The position numbers and the translations under genes were made by a program. The notes under the pieces are model-generated. The model worked only from the letters and a program-made list of their open reading frames with translations, ran no database searches and was not told where the DNA came from. A stretch of DNA of 64,000 nt from Christiangramia oceanisediminis (GTDB lineage: Bacteria; Bacteroidota; Bacteroidia; Flavobacteriales; Flavobacteriaceae). This document shows positions 34,374 to 43,159 of this stretch, piece after piece (within the stretch, counting starts at the first letter, position 1; each line of letters starts with the position of its first letter). The stretch spans positions 124,001 to 188,000 of the forward strand of contig NZ_JANCNS010000001.1 in the NCBI RefSeq assembly GCF_022570735.2. Reading direction: 5' to 3'.

Positions 34374-36023
34374 ATGTTTGAAATTTCAGAATTAAAGGCT
34401 AAAAAGCTACCTGAGCTTAAAGAAATAGCTGCTTCACTTAATGTACCTAAGTACAAGACCTTAAAGAAATTAGATTTGGTGTATCAAATTCTGGACTACC
34501 AGGCATCAAATCCTAAAAAGGTACAGGAGGTTCTTACCGATGATACCCAGGAGGCAGCAAAAGAAAAACCTAAGAAAAAGATAGGCAGCGATAAAAAGCC
34601 ACCAAAATCTTCTTCAAGATCTTCACAGGCCAAGCCGACAGATAAAGGATCTTCTTCATCCTCTCAAAAGGAAGACAATAGAAGTAATACTCCTTCTAAA
34701 AGCAACAGGGACAAATCCCAGAGCAACAAAAAAGATAACCGAAGCCGTACAGATAATCGTAGCGATAAACGCAGTGATAACCGCAATGATAATCGTAGCG
34801 ATAACAGAAACGACAATCGTAACGATAACAGAAATGACAATCGTGGCGACAAGAAAAGCAACGGAAATCGCGATAACAGAAACCGCTATCGCGAACCAGA
34901 TTACGAATTCGATGCGATCATAGAGAGCGAGGGTGTTCTGGACATCATGCAGGACAACTACGGATTCCTGAGAAGTTCAGATTATAATTACCTTACTTCT
35001 CCAGATGATATTTATGTTTCTCAATCCCAGATAAGATTATTCGGTTTAAAAACCGGTGATACTGTTCAGGGACAAATTCGACCACCAAAAGAAGGAGAAA
35101 AGTATTTCCCGCTTATCAAGATCAATAAGATCAACGGGCTGGATCCACAGGTTGTAAGAGACCGTGTTTCTTTTGAACACCTTACTCCACTTTTCCCGAA
35201 AGAAAAGTTCAATATTGCAGAAAAACAAAGTTCTATTTCCACAAGGGTGATGGATCTATTTGCGCCTATTGGTAAGGGTCAGCGTGGAATGATCGTTTCC
35301 CAGCCTAAGACTGGTAAAACCATGTTGCTGAAAGATATCGCGAATGCGATCGCAGCCAACCATCCTGAAGTATACCAGATCGTTCTTCTAATCGATGAAA
35401 GACCTGAAGAAGTTACCGATATGCAGCGTAACGTAAAGGGTGAAGTGGTAGCTTCTACTTTTGATAAGGAAGCGCATGAGCACGTTAGAGTGGCGAATAT
35501 TGTACTGGAAAAAGCAAAAAGACTGGTAGAATGTGGTCATGATGTGGTGATCCTTCTTGACTCAATTACCCGTCTGGCCAGGGCTTACAACACCGTACAA
35601 CCTGCCAGTGGTAAGGTATTGAGTGGTGGTGTGGATGCAAACGCACTTCACAAGCCAAAAAGATTCTTTGGAGCTGCACGTAATATAGAAAACGGAGGTT
35701 CCCTTTCAATCATAGCAACCGCTCTTACCGAGACCGGTTCTAAGATGGACGAGGTAATCTTCGAGGAATTCAAAGGAACCGGTAATATGGAACTTCAGCT
35801 AGACCGAAGAATTTCCAACAGAAGAATATTCCCAGCCATCGATCTTGTTTCTTCAAGCACACGTCGTGACGACCTGTTGCTTGATGAGAACACCATTCAG
35901 AGAATGTGGATCATGAGGAAATATCTTGCTGATATGAATCCTGTAGAAGCGATGGAATTCATCAACGACAGGATCAAGCAAACCAAAAATAATGAAGAGT
36001 TCTTAATCTCCATGAACGGTTAA
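34374..36023 (+). CDS. rho: Transcription termination factor Rho
   Basis: A 549-residue RNA-dependent ATPase that ends transcription. The N-terminal Rho domain ([20 protein letters not shown]) is followed at about 60-175 by a low-complexity insert rich in Asp, Asn, Arg and Ser, with tandem NDNR/SDNR units. The RNA-binding cold-shock-like domain ([14 protein letters not shown]) starts near 185. The ATPase has Walker A SQPKTGKT, Walker [13 protein letters not shown] and the Q-loop region [20 protein letters not shown]. The insert makes it longer than E. coli Rho (419). It is followed by a terminator at 36049-36077. Confidence 0.97.
   Translation: MFEISELKAKKLPELKEIAASLNVPKYKTLKKLDLVYQILDYQASNPKKVQEVLTDDTQEAAKEKPKKKIGSDKKPPKSSSRSSQAKPTDKGSSSSSQKEDNRSNTPSKSNRDKSQSNKKDNRSRTDNRSDKRSDNRNDNRSDNRNDNRNDNRNDNRGDKKSNGNRDNRNRYREPDYEFDAIIESEGVLDIMQDNYGFLRSSDYNYLTSPDDIYVSQSQIRLFGLKTGDTVQGQIRPPKEGEKYFPLIKINKINGLDPQVVRDRVSFEHLTPLFPKEKFNIAEKQSSISTRVMDLFAPIGKGQRGMIVSQPKTGKTMLLKDIANAIAANHPEVYQIVLLIDERPEEVTDMQRNVKGEVVASTFDKEAHEHVRVANIVLEKAKRLVECGHDVVILLDSITRLARAYNTVQPASGKVLSGGVDANALHKPKRFFGAARNIENGGSLSIIATALTETGSKMDEVIFEEFKGTGNMELQLDRRISNRRIFPAIDLVSSSTRRDDLLLDENTIQRMWIMRKYLADMNPVEAMEFINDRIKQTKNNEEFLISMNG
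34735..34860 (+). repeat. Tandem 12/24-base repeats inside rho
   Basis: Degenerate repeats of the form GATAACCGC/AATGATAATCGT encode the NDNR/SDNR run of the Rho insert. The units differ mainly at third positions, so the protein repeat is kept while the DNA drifts. Such repeats can change length between strains. Confidence 0.7.
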
Positions 36024-36048
36024 GCACACTGTTAAACCCTACTTTAAC

Positions 36049-36077
36049 AGCCACGCCCAAAAGCGTGGCTTTTTTTA
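36049..36077 (+). terminator. Terminator after rho
   Basis: AGCCACGC and GCGTGGCT pair perfectly around a six-base loop, followed by seven T residues. Confidence 0.92.
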
Positions 36078-36166
36078 TTCTGAAATATTTCGAAACAGCA
36101 TCCAGAAATCGCTCAGGACAGACTTTTCACCCTAAATTAGGCTCTCATTTAATTTTCAGAAATAAA

Positions 36167-36214
36167 AAAAGACCTCATTTTTCAATGAAGTCTTTAGAGC
36201 GGGAGACCGGGTTC
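36167..36214 (-). pseudogene. 3'-end fragment of a tRNA-Gly gene with its terminator
   Basis: Bases 36196-36214 repeat exactly the sequence that carries the 3' end of the intact tRNA-Gly, from the discriminator base through the acceptor strand to the start of the T arm. The tRNA then breaks off into CCTTCGACTTCGCTCAGGAC, a different element. On the minus strand, downstream of the fragment, a hairpin at 36167-36195 with a T-run resembles the terminator of the intact copy. This is a truncated duplicate. Confidence 0.7.
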
Positions 36215-36240
36215 CCTTCGACTTCGCTCAGGACAGGCTT
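36215..36240. repeat. Short palindrome-like element next to tRNA fragment
   Basis: The sequence CCTTCGACTTCGCTCAGGAC, continuing AGGCTT, replaces the body of the truncated tRNA copy. A related GCTCAGGACAG(A/G)CTT(T/C)TCACCCT stretch occurs at about 36111-36132 and again at 36226-36248. Such TCAGGAC/GTCCTGA elements look like dispersed short repeats, but only their local recurrence can be shown here. Confidence 0.45.
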
Positions 36241-36281
36241 CTCACCCTTTATTCAAATTTTCAGGAAATTTTATGGCATGA

Positions 36282-36310
36282 AAAAAGCCCCAACATTCGA
36301 TGGAGCTTTT
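36282..36310 (-). terminator. Terminator of tRNA-Gly
   Basis: On the minus strand, AAGCTCCA and TTGGGGCTT pair with a G-U and a seven-base loop, followed by six T residues. It lies directly after the 3' end of the intact tRNA-Gly. Confidence 0.65.
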
Positions 36311-36312
36311 AG

Positions 36313-36385
36313 AGCGGGAGACCGGGTTCGAACCGGCGACATTCAGCTTGGAAGGCTGACGCTCTACCAACTGAGCTACTCCCGC
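36313..36385 (-). tRNA. tRNA-Gly (anticodon TCC)
   Basis: The minus strand folds as a 73-nucleotide cloverleaf. The acceptor arms are GCGGGAG and CTCCCGC, with discriminator T. The anticodon stem TCAGC/GCTGA encloses CTTCCAA, giving TCC. The T arm is GCCGG-TTCGAAC-CCGGT. CCA is not encoded. It lies between broken copies of itself on both sides. Confidence 0.96.
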
Positions 36386-36422
36386 ATTGATAGAGATACT
36401 ATTATTTTCAAGCGTTTCAATC

Positions 36423-36471
36423 ATTCAGCTTGGATCCGCCTGAGGCGGACTACCAACTGAGCTACTCCCGC
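36423..36471 (-). pseudogene. 5'-half fragment of a second tRNA-Gly, interrupted by a palindrome
   Basis: Bases 36450-36471 match the first 22 nucleotides of the intact tRNA (acceptor strand and D arm). Bases 36423-36434 match the 3' side of its anticodon arm. Between them the palindrome TCCGCCTGAGGCGGA (36435-36449) replaces the expected tRNA segment. The flanking 35 bases from 36450 to 36484 repeat 36364-36398 exactly, with a period of 86 bases. The rest of the tRNA is missing. Confidence 0.7.
36435..36449. repeat. 15-base palindrome TCCGCCTGAGGCGGA
   Basis: TCCGCCT and AGGCGGA are perfect arms around a single G. The core GGATCCGCCTG recurs at about 36520-36530 without its second arm. The element sits inside a broken tRNA-Gly copy and is far richer in GC than its surroundings. 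Confidence 0.55.
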
Positions 36472-36728
36472 ATTGATAGAGATAATAATTATTTCAAGCG
36501 TTTCAAACTTTGAGCCTGGATCCGCCTGTGCCTGCAAATATAAATGGATTCCTTTTCATATTCCAAAAAAAATCAGAGCTTTTTTCAGTCAAAAAATCCA
36601 TCTAGATATACATTCAGGTCATCATTTCATTTAGCCTTTAAAATCTTGTTAAATGCCCCGTATTAGATTCTAAATTCTAACAAATAAGTTCTATTTTTAG
36701 CCATCACTTGATTTAATTAAAGACATAT

Positions 36729-37289
36729 ATGGATTCCAAAAAAAATAAAGGCGGTAAAGTTCAGGATTTAATAGAAGGCAGATTATTAGAAAAACGAAAG
36801 ATCTACTTGTGGGGTGAGGTGAGCGATAAATCGGCTAAACATGTAATAGATCGCTTGATCTATCTTGACCTGGAAAGCCAGGATGAAATTCAGCTTTTTA
36901 TTAATAGTCCGGGTGGATACGTTACAGATGGATTTGCGATTTACGATACCATTATGAGTATTGATGCTCCGGTATCTACAATTTGTACGGGTCTGGCTGC
37001 CTCCATGGGATCTATCCTCCTATCGGCAGGAAAAAAAGGAAGAAGATTTATACAGCCTCATGCAAAGGTGATGATACACCAGCCAAGTGGCGGTGCTCGC
37101 GGGCAGGCTTCCAATATCGAAATAGCCGCTAACGAGATCCTGAAAACAAAACATTTGAGCGCTAAGATCCTTGCCGAAAATTGCGGGCAAAAGGTGGAGA
37201 AAGTCCTTAAAGATTTTAATCGCGATTACTGGATGGACGCAGAAGAATCTTTGGATTACGGTATAGTGGACGGTATTTATAAGAAATAA
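36729..37289 (+). CDS. ClpP-type serine protease subunit
   Basis: A 186-residue member of the ClpP family with the full catalytic triad: Ser in GLAASMGSILLSAG, His in AKVMIHQPSGG and Asp in FNRDYWMDAEES. It is a little shorter than the main ClpP of about 195-225 residues and lacks an obvious propeptide, so it may be a second paralogue. No clpX or tig gene is adjacent, which also points to a secondary copy. A YjdJ-type acetyltransferase follows by one base and L,D-transpeptidase after that, suggesting an operon. Confidence 0.92.
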   Translation: MDSKKNKGGKVQDLIEGRLLEKRKIYLWGEVSDKSAKHVIDRLIYLDLESQDEIQLFINSPGGYVTDGFAIYDTIMSIDAPVSTICTGLAASMGSILLSAGKKGRRFIQPHAKVMIHQPSGGARGQASNIEIAANEILKTKHLSAKILAENCGQKVEKVLKDFNRDYWMDAEESLDYGIVDGIYKK

Positions 37290-37290
37290 T

Positions 37291-37572
37291 ATGGAGATCA
37301 AACATAAAGAAAATGACAGTCGCGGGATGTTCTACATCGAAAGCGATAAAGGACTTATAGGCGAACTCACCTATTTTAAATCTGATAAAAATATTCTCAC
37401 TATAGACCATACCGAGGTAAAAAGAGAAATGGAAAATAAAGGTATAGGCAGCAGGCTGGTTGCGAAAAGTGTGGAATATGCAAGGGAGAACAACCTAAAG
37501 ATCGATCCACTCTGCCCTTTCGCCGAAGTTAAATTTGACCAGAATTCCTCTTACGATGATGTAAGAGCCTAG
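37291..37572 (+). CDS. Small GNAT N-acetyltransferase, YjdJ type
   Basis: A 93-residue protein with the minimal acetyl-CoA-binding core of GNAT enzymes (ENKGIGSRLVAKSVEYARE) and the PLCPFAEVKF ending typical of the YjdJ subgroup. Such short proteins lack the usual N-terminal substrate domain, and the target is unknown. It starts one base after the clpP-like stop, and its stop is directly followed by the next frame, so the three genes are tightly packed. Confidence 0.92.
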   Translation: MEIKHKENDSRGMFYIESDKGLIGELTYFKSDKNILTIDHTEVKREMENKGIGSRLVAKSVEYARENNLKIDPLCPFAEVKFDQNSSYDDVRA

Positions 37573-37596
37573 GTGATCTTATTTAAACTCCGGGCT

Positions 37597-39216
37597 ATGC
37601 GTTCTTGGTTGCTTCTTCTTAATCTGGTTATACTGCTCGTACTTGCAGGTTGTAAAGAAGACACGCAAAAATCTACCCAGGAAAAAGAAAATCAAACCCG
37701 CGAAATCGCCAACCTCACTCAAACCGCCAAAATTCAAAACTATTTCCAGGAGGCGGACTCTTCAGAAATTTATGAAAGCGAAGAGCTGAAAGAATTCTAC
37801 CGGGAGAATGGCTTCAGGCCTGTTTGGAATGAGAAGTCTCTTCGGGAAGATATTTCCAGAATTATTACGCGAATAGATTCTGAAGGTTTGTACCCGAAAG
37901 AATATCATGCTGAAAAAATCCAGGAATTGCTAAGCTCTGTAAATCAGAATTCAGAGGAAAAGAATACAAGGCTGGAAATCCTGCTTACTGATGCAAGCCT
38001 GAAGTTAATAAGGCATTTAAGTTCCGGAAAACTGAAGCCTGCTGAAATTTATGAAATATGGGGAACGCCTGTAAATGAGGTAAGCCCGAAGGATTCTTTA
38101 CATAAGATGATTTCTGAAAATAGTCTTGAGAGTAGTTTTCGTGAGCTTAGCCCGAAGAATCAAATATACCAGGGCCTAAAGGCAGCTCTTCAAGCTTATA
38201 ACATCGAAGAATTAAAAACCGAATCTGCCACCCAAATCGAAACAGGTGGGCTTATCAGGCTGGGCGAATCGAGTGAACGCCTTTCTCAGGTTGGAAAAAG
38301 ACTTACCGAATTGGGACTTTATAGCGGCACCATCGACACAATTTACAGCAAGGAACTTGAAAATGCAGTTAAAGCATTTCAAAAGGAACATGGCTTACAG
38401 GTAGATGGGCTACTGGGAACTTCGACGATTGCCAACATGAACCTGACGAAAAAAGACCGATACCAGCAAATCCTTATCAATATGGAAAGATGGCGATGGT
38501 ATCCACGGGATCTCGGAGAGCACTATATCATTATTAATATCCCCGATTACCACTTAAGCGTCGTTAAGGAAAAAGATACCATCAGTTCCCATAAAATAAT
38601 GGTTGGTACAAGATACCGGCAAACCCCGGTGTTTTCAGACAAAATTGAATATGTGGTTTATAATCCAACCTGGACCATTCCCCCAACCATTAAAACAAAT
38701 GATGTTATTCCAGGCGCGAGAAAGGACCTTGATTACCTGAGCAGCAGGAACATCAAAATTTATGATAAAGAAGGTGACGTAGTAGATCCTACAGAAATAG
38801 ACTGGTCTTCGTACCAGGCCCGAAATTATACTTACAGGCAAAATCCCGGAGGCTCCAACCCTTTAGGCAGGGTGAAGATCATATATCCGAATCAATATAT
38901 GATCTATCTACATGATACTCCTTCACAGGCCTTATTTGAAAAGAATTCAAGAGCCCAAAGCAGCGGATGTGTAAGAGTTCAAAATGCGCTTGACCTGGCG
39001 AAATACCTGTTGAATGACCAGGAAAAATATACCGATTCGGTCATTGATGAAATTTTGGCCTCAGGAAAGACCAGGGAAATACCAGTTAAAAAACAGGTGA
39101 AGGTTCATCATTTTTACTGGACGGCAAGCGTGGAAAACGATAGCATCCGGTTTATTGATGATATTTACCATTTAGATAAACCACTCTGGGATTTATTCAA
39201 TCCAGAGAATGATTAG
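37597..39216 (+). CDS. L,D-transpeptidase (YcbB/LdtD-like), lipoprotein
   Basis: A periplasmic peptidoglycan crosslinking enzyme. The ATG at 37597 gives a lipoprotein signal (MRSWLLLLNLVILLVLAGC); an in-frame GTG at 37573 would add eight residues before it. Order: a scaffold region of about 200 residues, a peptidoglycan-binding domain (GTIDTIYSKELENAVKAFQK), then the YkuD catalytic domain with YLHDTPSQALF and SSGCVRVQNALDLA (the active Cys). This is the layout of YcbB-type enzymes, which bypass penicillin-binding proteins. Its stop overlaps that of another transpeptidase on the opposite strand by four bases. Confidence 0.93.
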   Translation: MRSWLLLLNLVILLVLAGCKEDTQKSTQEKENQTREIANLTQTAKIQNYFQEADSSEIYESEELKEFYRENGFRPVWNEKSLREDISRIITRIDSEGLYPKEYHAEKIQELLSSVNQNSEEKNTRLEILLTDASLKLIRHLSSGKLKPAEIYEIWGTPVNEVSPKDSLHKMISENSLESSFRELSPKNQIYQGLKAALQAYNIEELKTESATQIETGGLIRLGESSERLSQVGKRLTELGLYSGTIDTIYSKELENAVKAFQKEHGLQVDGLLGTSTIANMNLTKKDRYQQILINMERWRWYPRDLGEHYIIINIPDYHLSVVKEKDTISSHKIMVGTRYRQTPVFSDKIEYVVYNPTWTIPPTIKTNDVIPGARKDLDYLSSRNIKIYDKEGDVVDPTEIDWSSYQARNYTYRQNPGGSNPLGRVKIIYPNQYMIYLHDTPSQALFEKNSRAQSSGCVRVQNALDLAKYLLNDQEKYTDSVIDEILASGKTREIPVKKQVKVHHFYWTASVENDSIRFIDDIYHLDKPLWDLFNPEND

Positions 39217-39950
39217 CTGGAAAGATAATTAGAGCTCTTCAGGTAATTCGGGTCATTTTTATGAATATAAACAACCGACTCTCCCTTGATCCTGTTGATC
39301 AACTCCTTTGCAATCTTATTTGGAACGGCTGGACAACCAAGACTTCTGCCTAAACGCCCGTACCTGTTTATAAATTCAGGCTCGGCATAATCGGCTCCAT
39401 GGATCACAACGTAACGCTTTCGAGCATTGGAATTAAACTTTTTCTCCATTCCGTCTATAAAAAGAGAAAGTCCGTTCTTTCCATAGTAAGTTTCACCGGT
39501 TACATAAAAACCAAGTGAACTTTGATTAGAATTTACGGTATTCGAAAAGTTATCGGCGAACTCGAGCCCTGTATTTTTCCCATGCGCCACAAAGGTGTTA
39601 AAAACTACCTCCCTGGTTTCCATATTCAGGATCCACAATCTTTTCTCGGTAGAAGAAAGATCAAAATCAACGATGGTTAAAAGCGGATTAGCAACTTTGC
39701 CTGCCTCGTCGAGTTTCGTATAACCAGAAATGGCCTTTTCGAAGACAGACATTTTTGGAACGGATAAATTATTAAGGCTAAATTCTTTATAAAGATCGGC
39801 TACCTTTTCTTCAAAGGTCTTTTCAGTTTTTATTTCAATGTTAAGTTCGGGGGAAGAACTCAAATCTTTAGAATCTTTAATTTCACTGGTACTGCTAAAT
39901 GCAAAAGAGAATATCAATACTCCAATAACACTAAAAATCCTATACTTCAT
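39213..39950 (-). CDS. Murein L,D-transpeptidase catalytic domain protein (YkuD_2 type)
   Basis: A 245-residue exported protein with a signal peptide (YRIFSVIGVLIFSFAFSSTS). The catalytic region has VIHGADYAEPEFINRYGRLG and RSLGCPAVP, where the Cys is the nucleophile. It belongs to a YkuD subgroup that is shorter and has no peptidoglycan-binding repeat. It is convergent with a YcbB-like transpeptidase, so two unrelated L,D-transpeptidase types sit tail to tail. Confidence 0.9.
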   Translation of the reverse strand: MKYRIFSVIGVLIFSFAFSSTSEIKDSKDLSSSPELNIEIKTEKTFEEKVADLYKEFSLNNLSVPKMSVFEKAISGYTKLDEAGKVANPLLTIVDFDLSSTEKRLWILNMETREVVFNTFVAHGKNTGLEFADNFSNTVNSNQSSLGFYVTGETYYGKNGLSLFIDGMEKKFNSNARKRYVVIHGADYAEPEFINRYGRLGRSLGCPAVPNKIAKELINRIKGESVVYIHKNDPNYLKSSNYLSS

Positions 39951-40176
39951 ATATCTCTGTTTTTTTAAATTTTGTTAATAAAAACCAAAAGTCCTGCCAA
40001 CTTACGAATTTTAATAAGGAATTTAAAAATTTGTTCGACTTTAACAATTAAGACTTTTATAACGCTAGTTTTAAGTACTCTAAATCAATTTTTAGGTATC
40101 TTCACTAACGCAGAACCAACACTATTATTTCATTTCGAAGGAATACCAAATGTTAAATTTATAACTGAATACAGCA

Positions 40177-40947
40177 ATGAGAGGTGGACGTAATATGTTA
40201 AGGCTATTGATTGGCGCAGGAATTATTCTCTTTGGGGTGATTAAGTTTTGCTCTTCAGCCGAAGAAAATCCCTATACCGGGGAAACCCAGTACGTAGATC
40301 TTAGTGCCGAGGAAGAGATGGCTCTGGGAGCACAGAGCACCCCTGTAATGTTGAATGAATATGGCGGGTTACACCGGGATGAATCGGCGCAAACACTGGT
40401 AAGACAAACAGGCCAGAGACTTGTGCAAAGCAGTGTGGCTGCGAGTGCTCCTTATGATTTCAAATTCTTTTTGCTTTCAGATGAAAGCACTATTAATGCC
40501 TTTGCCTTGCCAGGGGGGCCGGTTTTTATCACTTACGGGCTGTTCGCTAGACTGCAAACCGAAGATCAGCTTGCTGGTGTGATCGCCCATGAGATAGGCC
40601 ATGTGATTGGAAGGCACTCCGCCCAGCAAATGGCACAACAGGGTTTCACCAATACGCTACTTACTGGCGTTGCAGTAGGATCAGAAAGCCATGGAGCTAC
40701 CCAGGCAGCCGCGGTACTCGCAAATCTGGTAAATATGAAATATGGTCGTGGAGATGAACTGGAAAGCGATTATTTAGGGGTAAAGATCATGATGGATGCC
40801 GGTTATGATCCTGAAGCCCTGATTGGAGTCATGGAGATCCTCGCCGAGGCATCTGGCCCCAACCGGGTTCCTGAATTCCAGAGTACCCACCCCGACCCTG
40901 AAAACAGGATTCAAAAAATAAGAGAAGCCATCGAGGCTGCCCGCTAG
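40177..40947 (+). CDS. M48-family metalloprotease
   Basis: A 256-residue zinc protease. A single N-terminal hydrophobic segment (MLRLLIGAGIILFGVIKFC) anchors or exports it. The zinc site is HEIGHVIGRHS, with the third ligand in GDELESDYLGV. The flanking NAFALPGGPVFITYGLF is typical of the BepA/LoiP group, which degrades damaged outer-membrane proteins. The start is taken at MRGGRN; the Met at residue 7 is an alternative. It is followed by gpmI after 80 bases. Confidence 0.92.
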   Translation: MRGGRNMLRLLIGAGIILFGVIKFCSSAEENPYTGETQYVDLSAEEEMALGAQSTPVMLNEYGGLHRDESAQTLVRQTGQRLVQSSVAASAPYDFKFFLLSDESTINAFALPGGPVFITYGLFARLQTEDQLAGVIAHEIGHVIGRHSAQQMAQQGFTNTLLTGVAVGSESHGATQAAAVLANLVNMKYGRGDELESDYLGVKIMMDAGYDPEALIGVMEILAEASGPNRVPEFQSTHPDPENRIQKIREAIEAAR

Positions 40948-41027
40948 ATTTAATAAAAGATTATAGTTAGCATACAGGCTATACTTTGAAATGTTTTTAA
41001 CTTTAGCCCCAAATTCAATTTAGTCTC

Positions 41028-42545
41028 ATGAATAAGAAAGTTCTCTTAATGATACTGGATGGCTGGGGGATCACTCAAAATGAGGAAGTATCGGCCATCG
41101 CCAAAGCAAAAACACCTTTTATGGATTCGCTTCCAGACAGGTTTCCGCATGCAAGTCTAAGAACCGATGGAATGAATGTTGGCCTACCCGAAGGGCAAAT
41201 GGGTAATAGCGAAGTTGGCCATATGAATTTAGGGGCTGGTCGCATTGTATACCAGGACCTGGTTAAAATAAACATGGCGGTTGAGAAGGACACCCTAAAG
41301 GAAGAGCCCGTTCTTGAAGAAGCCCTTTCCTACGCCAAGAAAAACAACAAGCCCGTTCATTTCATGGGTCTTGTTAGCGATGGTGGCGTTCACTCTCATA
41401 TTAAGCACTTAAAGGGATTATTAAGCGCAGCGGAAGCTTTTGGTGTGAAAGAGAAATATGTTCATGCATTTACCGATGGAAGAGATGTTGACCCGCATTC
41501 AGGAAAAGGATTTATTGATGAACTACTCCCTCACCTGGAAAAGACCAATTCGAAGCTGGCTTCGATTATTGGACGATACTATGCGATGGACAGGGATAAA
41601 AGATGGGAACGAATTAAGAAAGCCTATGACCTGATCGTTCACGGTACAGGGAAAGCCTCTACCAATGCTGTCGCAGCCATCGAGGAAAGTTACCAGGAAA
41701 AGGTGAGTGACGAATTCATTAAGCCTATCGTGATGACAAACGAAGATGGAACACCGGTGGCTACCCTCAATGCCAAGGATGTGGTGATCTACTTCAATTT
41801 CAGGACAGATCGCGGAAGACAGCTAACACAGGCTCTTTCCCAGGACGATTTTCCCGAATACGATATGAAGAAACTTCCATTGTATTATGTGACGATGACC
41901 AAATACGATGATAGTTTTGAGAACATCAACGTGATCTTCAAAAAATCAAATATCAAGGCAACTCTTGGCGAAGTGCTGGAGTATGAAGGCAAAAAACAAA
42001 TACGAATCGCGGAAACCGAAAAATATCCGCATGTAACCTTTTTCTTTTCGGGTGGTCGTGAAGAGCCATTCAGCGGGGAAAAGCGCATCATGTGCAATTC
42101 TCCAAAAGTTGCTACTTATGATTTGAAGCCTGAAATGAGCGCGTTTGAGATCAGGGACAAGATCATTCCTGAAATCGAGAAGGAATCGGCTGATTTTATT
42201 TGCCTGAATTTTGCCAATCCAGACATGGTTGGACACACCGGAGATTTTGATGCGGCCGTTAAGGCATGCGAGACCGTTGACAGCTGTGCGAAAAGCGTGG
42301 GTGAGGCTGCATTTAAAAAAGGGTATTCGGTGCTGATCATAGCAGATCATGGGAATAGCGAGGTCATGAAAAATGAAGACGGTAGTCCAAATACAGCTCA
42401 TACTACCAATCCTGTCCCCCTGATTTTGATGGATAAGGAAATAAAAGAGATCAAAGATGGGAAGCTTGGTAACATTGCTCCGACTGTATTAAAGCTTATG
42501 GGCATTCAACAGCCCGATTTAATGACAGAAGATCCTTTAATTTAA
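41028..42545 (+). CDS. gpmI: 2,3-bisphosphoglycerate-independent phosphoglycerate mutase
   Basis: A 505-residue glycolytic enzyme needing two metal ions. The catalytic Ser is in QMGNSEVGHMNLGAGRI. The phosphatase-like domain has MILDGWGI at the start and IIADHGNSEVM with NTAHTTNPVPLIL near the end. It interconverts 3- and 2-phosphoglycerate. A thioredoxin-like gene starts seven bases downstream. Confidence 0.97.
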   Translation: MNKKVLLMILDGWGITQNEEVSAIAKAKTPFMDSLPDRFPHASLRTDGMNVGLPEGQMGNSEVGHMNLGAGRIVYQDLVKINMAVEKDTLKEEPVLEEALSYAKKNNKPVHFMGLVSDGGVHSHIKHLKGLLSAAEAFGVKEKYVHAFTDGRDVDPHSGKGFIDELLPHLEKTNSKLASIIGRYYAMDRDKRWERIKKAYDLIVHGTGKASTNAVAAIEESYQEKVSDEFIKPIVMTNEDGTPVATLNAKDVVIYFNFRTDRGRQLTQALSQDDFPEYDMKKLPLYYVTMTKYDDSFENINVIFKKSNIKATLGEVLEYEGKKQIRIAETEKYPHVTFFFSGGREEPFSGEKRIMCNSPKVATYDLKPEMSAFEIRDKIIPEIEKESADFICLNFANPDMVGHTGDFDAAVKACETVDSCAKSVGEAAFKKGYSVLIIADHGNSEVMKNEDGSPNTAHTTNPVPLILMDKEIKEIKDGKLGNIAPTVLKLMGIQQPDLMTEDPLI

Positions 42546-42552
42546 TCGCAAC

Positions 42553-43107
42553 ATGAATAAAGTTTTAATAGTACTGTTTTCTATAAGTTTAGGCCTGGGC
42601 AACCTGCTCAACCACCAAATAAGCTTTGACGAATCGAATATTGCTGAAATGAAAGAATCGACTGGGGATGACATCATTCTGGGGCCCTTCCAAAAAGAAG
42701 ACCTGATGAAAAAACCATATTCAAAATGGTTCCAACCCCGGTATGAAAAATTTAAACCTAATGAAGAGGCCATGGCAACAATAGCCGAAAACATTAAGGA
42801 TTATGAGATTCGCTTATTTATGGGAACCTGGTGTGCCGATAGCAAAAGGGAAGTTCCGAAGTTTCTGAAGATCCTGGATCTTGCTAACTATGATCATAAA
42901 AAACTTGAATTGATTGGTGTTGATTATGACAAAACCACCAAATCGGGAATAGAAAAGGAATTTGATATAGAATATGTTCCAACCATTATTTTCTATAAGG
43001 ATGGCGAGGAAGTAAATAGATTTGTAGAATATCCACAGGAATCCCTTGAAGAAGATATTGCAAAAATCGTTTCAGGAGAAGTGTACAATAATTCCTACAC
43101 AAACTAA
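42553..43107 (+). CDS. Thioredoxin-like protein with a CxxS site, exported
   Basis: A 184-residue protein with a signal peptide (MNKVLIVLFSISLGLGN). The thioredoxin fold centres on GTWCADSKREVPKFLKIL, where the active site is CADS in place of CxxC. Cis-proline appears in EYVPTIIFYKDGEEV. Monothiol sites favour mixed-disulfide or sensing roles rather than full reduction. It starts seven bases after gpmI and is probably cotranscribed with it. This variant is common in the flavobacterial family as I recall it. Confidence 0.88.
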   Translation: MNKVLIVLFSISLGLGNLLNHQISFDESNIAEMKESTGDDIILGPFQKEDLMKKPYSKWFQPRYEKFKPNEEAMATIAENIKDYEIRLFMGTWCADSKREVPKFLKILDLANYDHKKLELIGVDYDKTTKSGIEKEFDIEYVPTIIFYKDGEEVNRFVEYPQESLEEDIAKIVSGEVYNNSYTN

Positions 43108-43159
43108 GTTAGACCTCTCCTTGAGCCACTTTTTAGAAAATATTAATTAATTTCGCATT

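Noticed and set aside
34664-34861. Leu/Ser-rich frame opposite rho
   Set aside because: It is the antisense shadow of the NDNR repeat in rho, which explains its regular composition.
36065-36460. 131-residue frame across the tRNA-Gly region
   Set aside because: It is made of tRNA sequence, tRNA fragments, terminators and short repeats read as protein.
36111-36540. CRISPR-like repeats near tRNA-Gly
   Set aside because: The repeats are two to three unequal units that are explained by tRNA duplication and palindromes. There are no uniform spacers and no cas genes.
39972-40193. 73-residue frame upstream of the M48 gene
   Set aside because: It overlaps the start of the M48 gene, has low-complexity AT-driven composition and no clear start signals.
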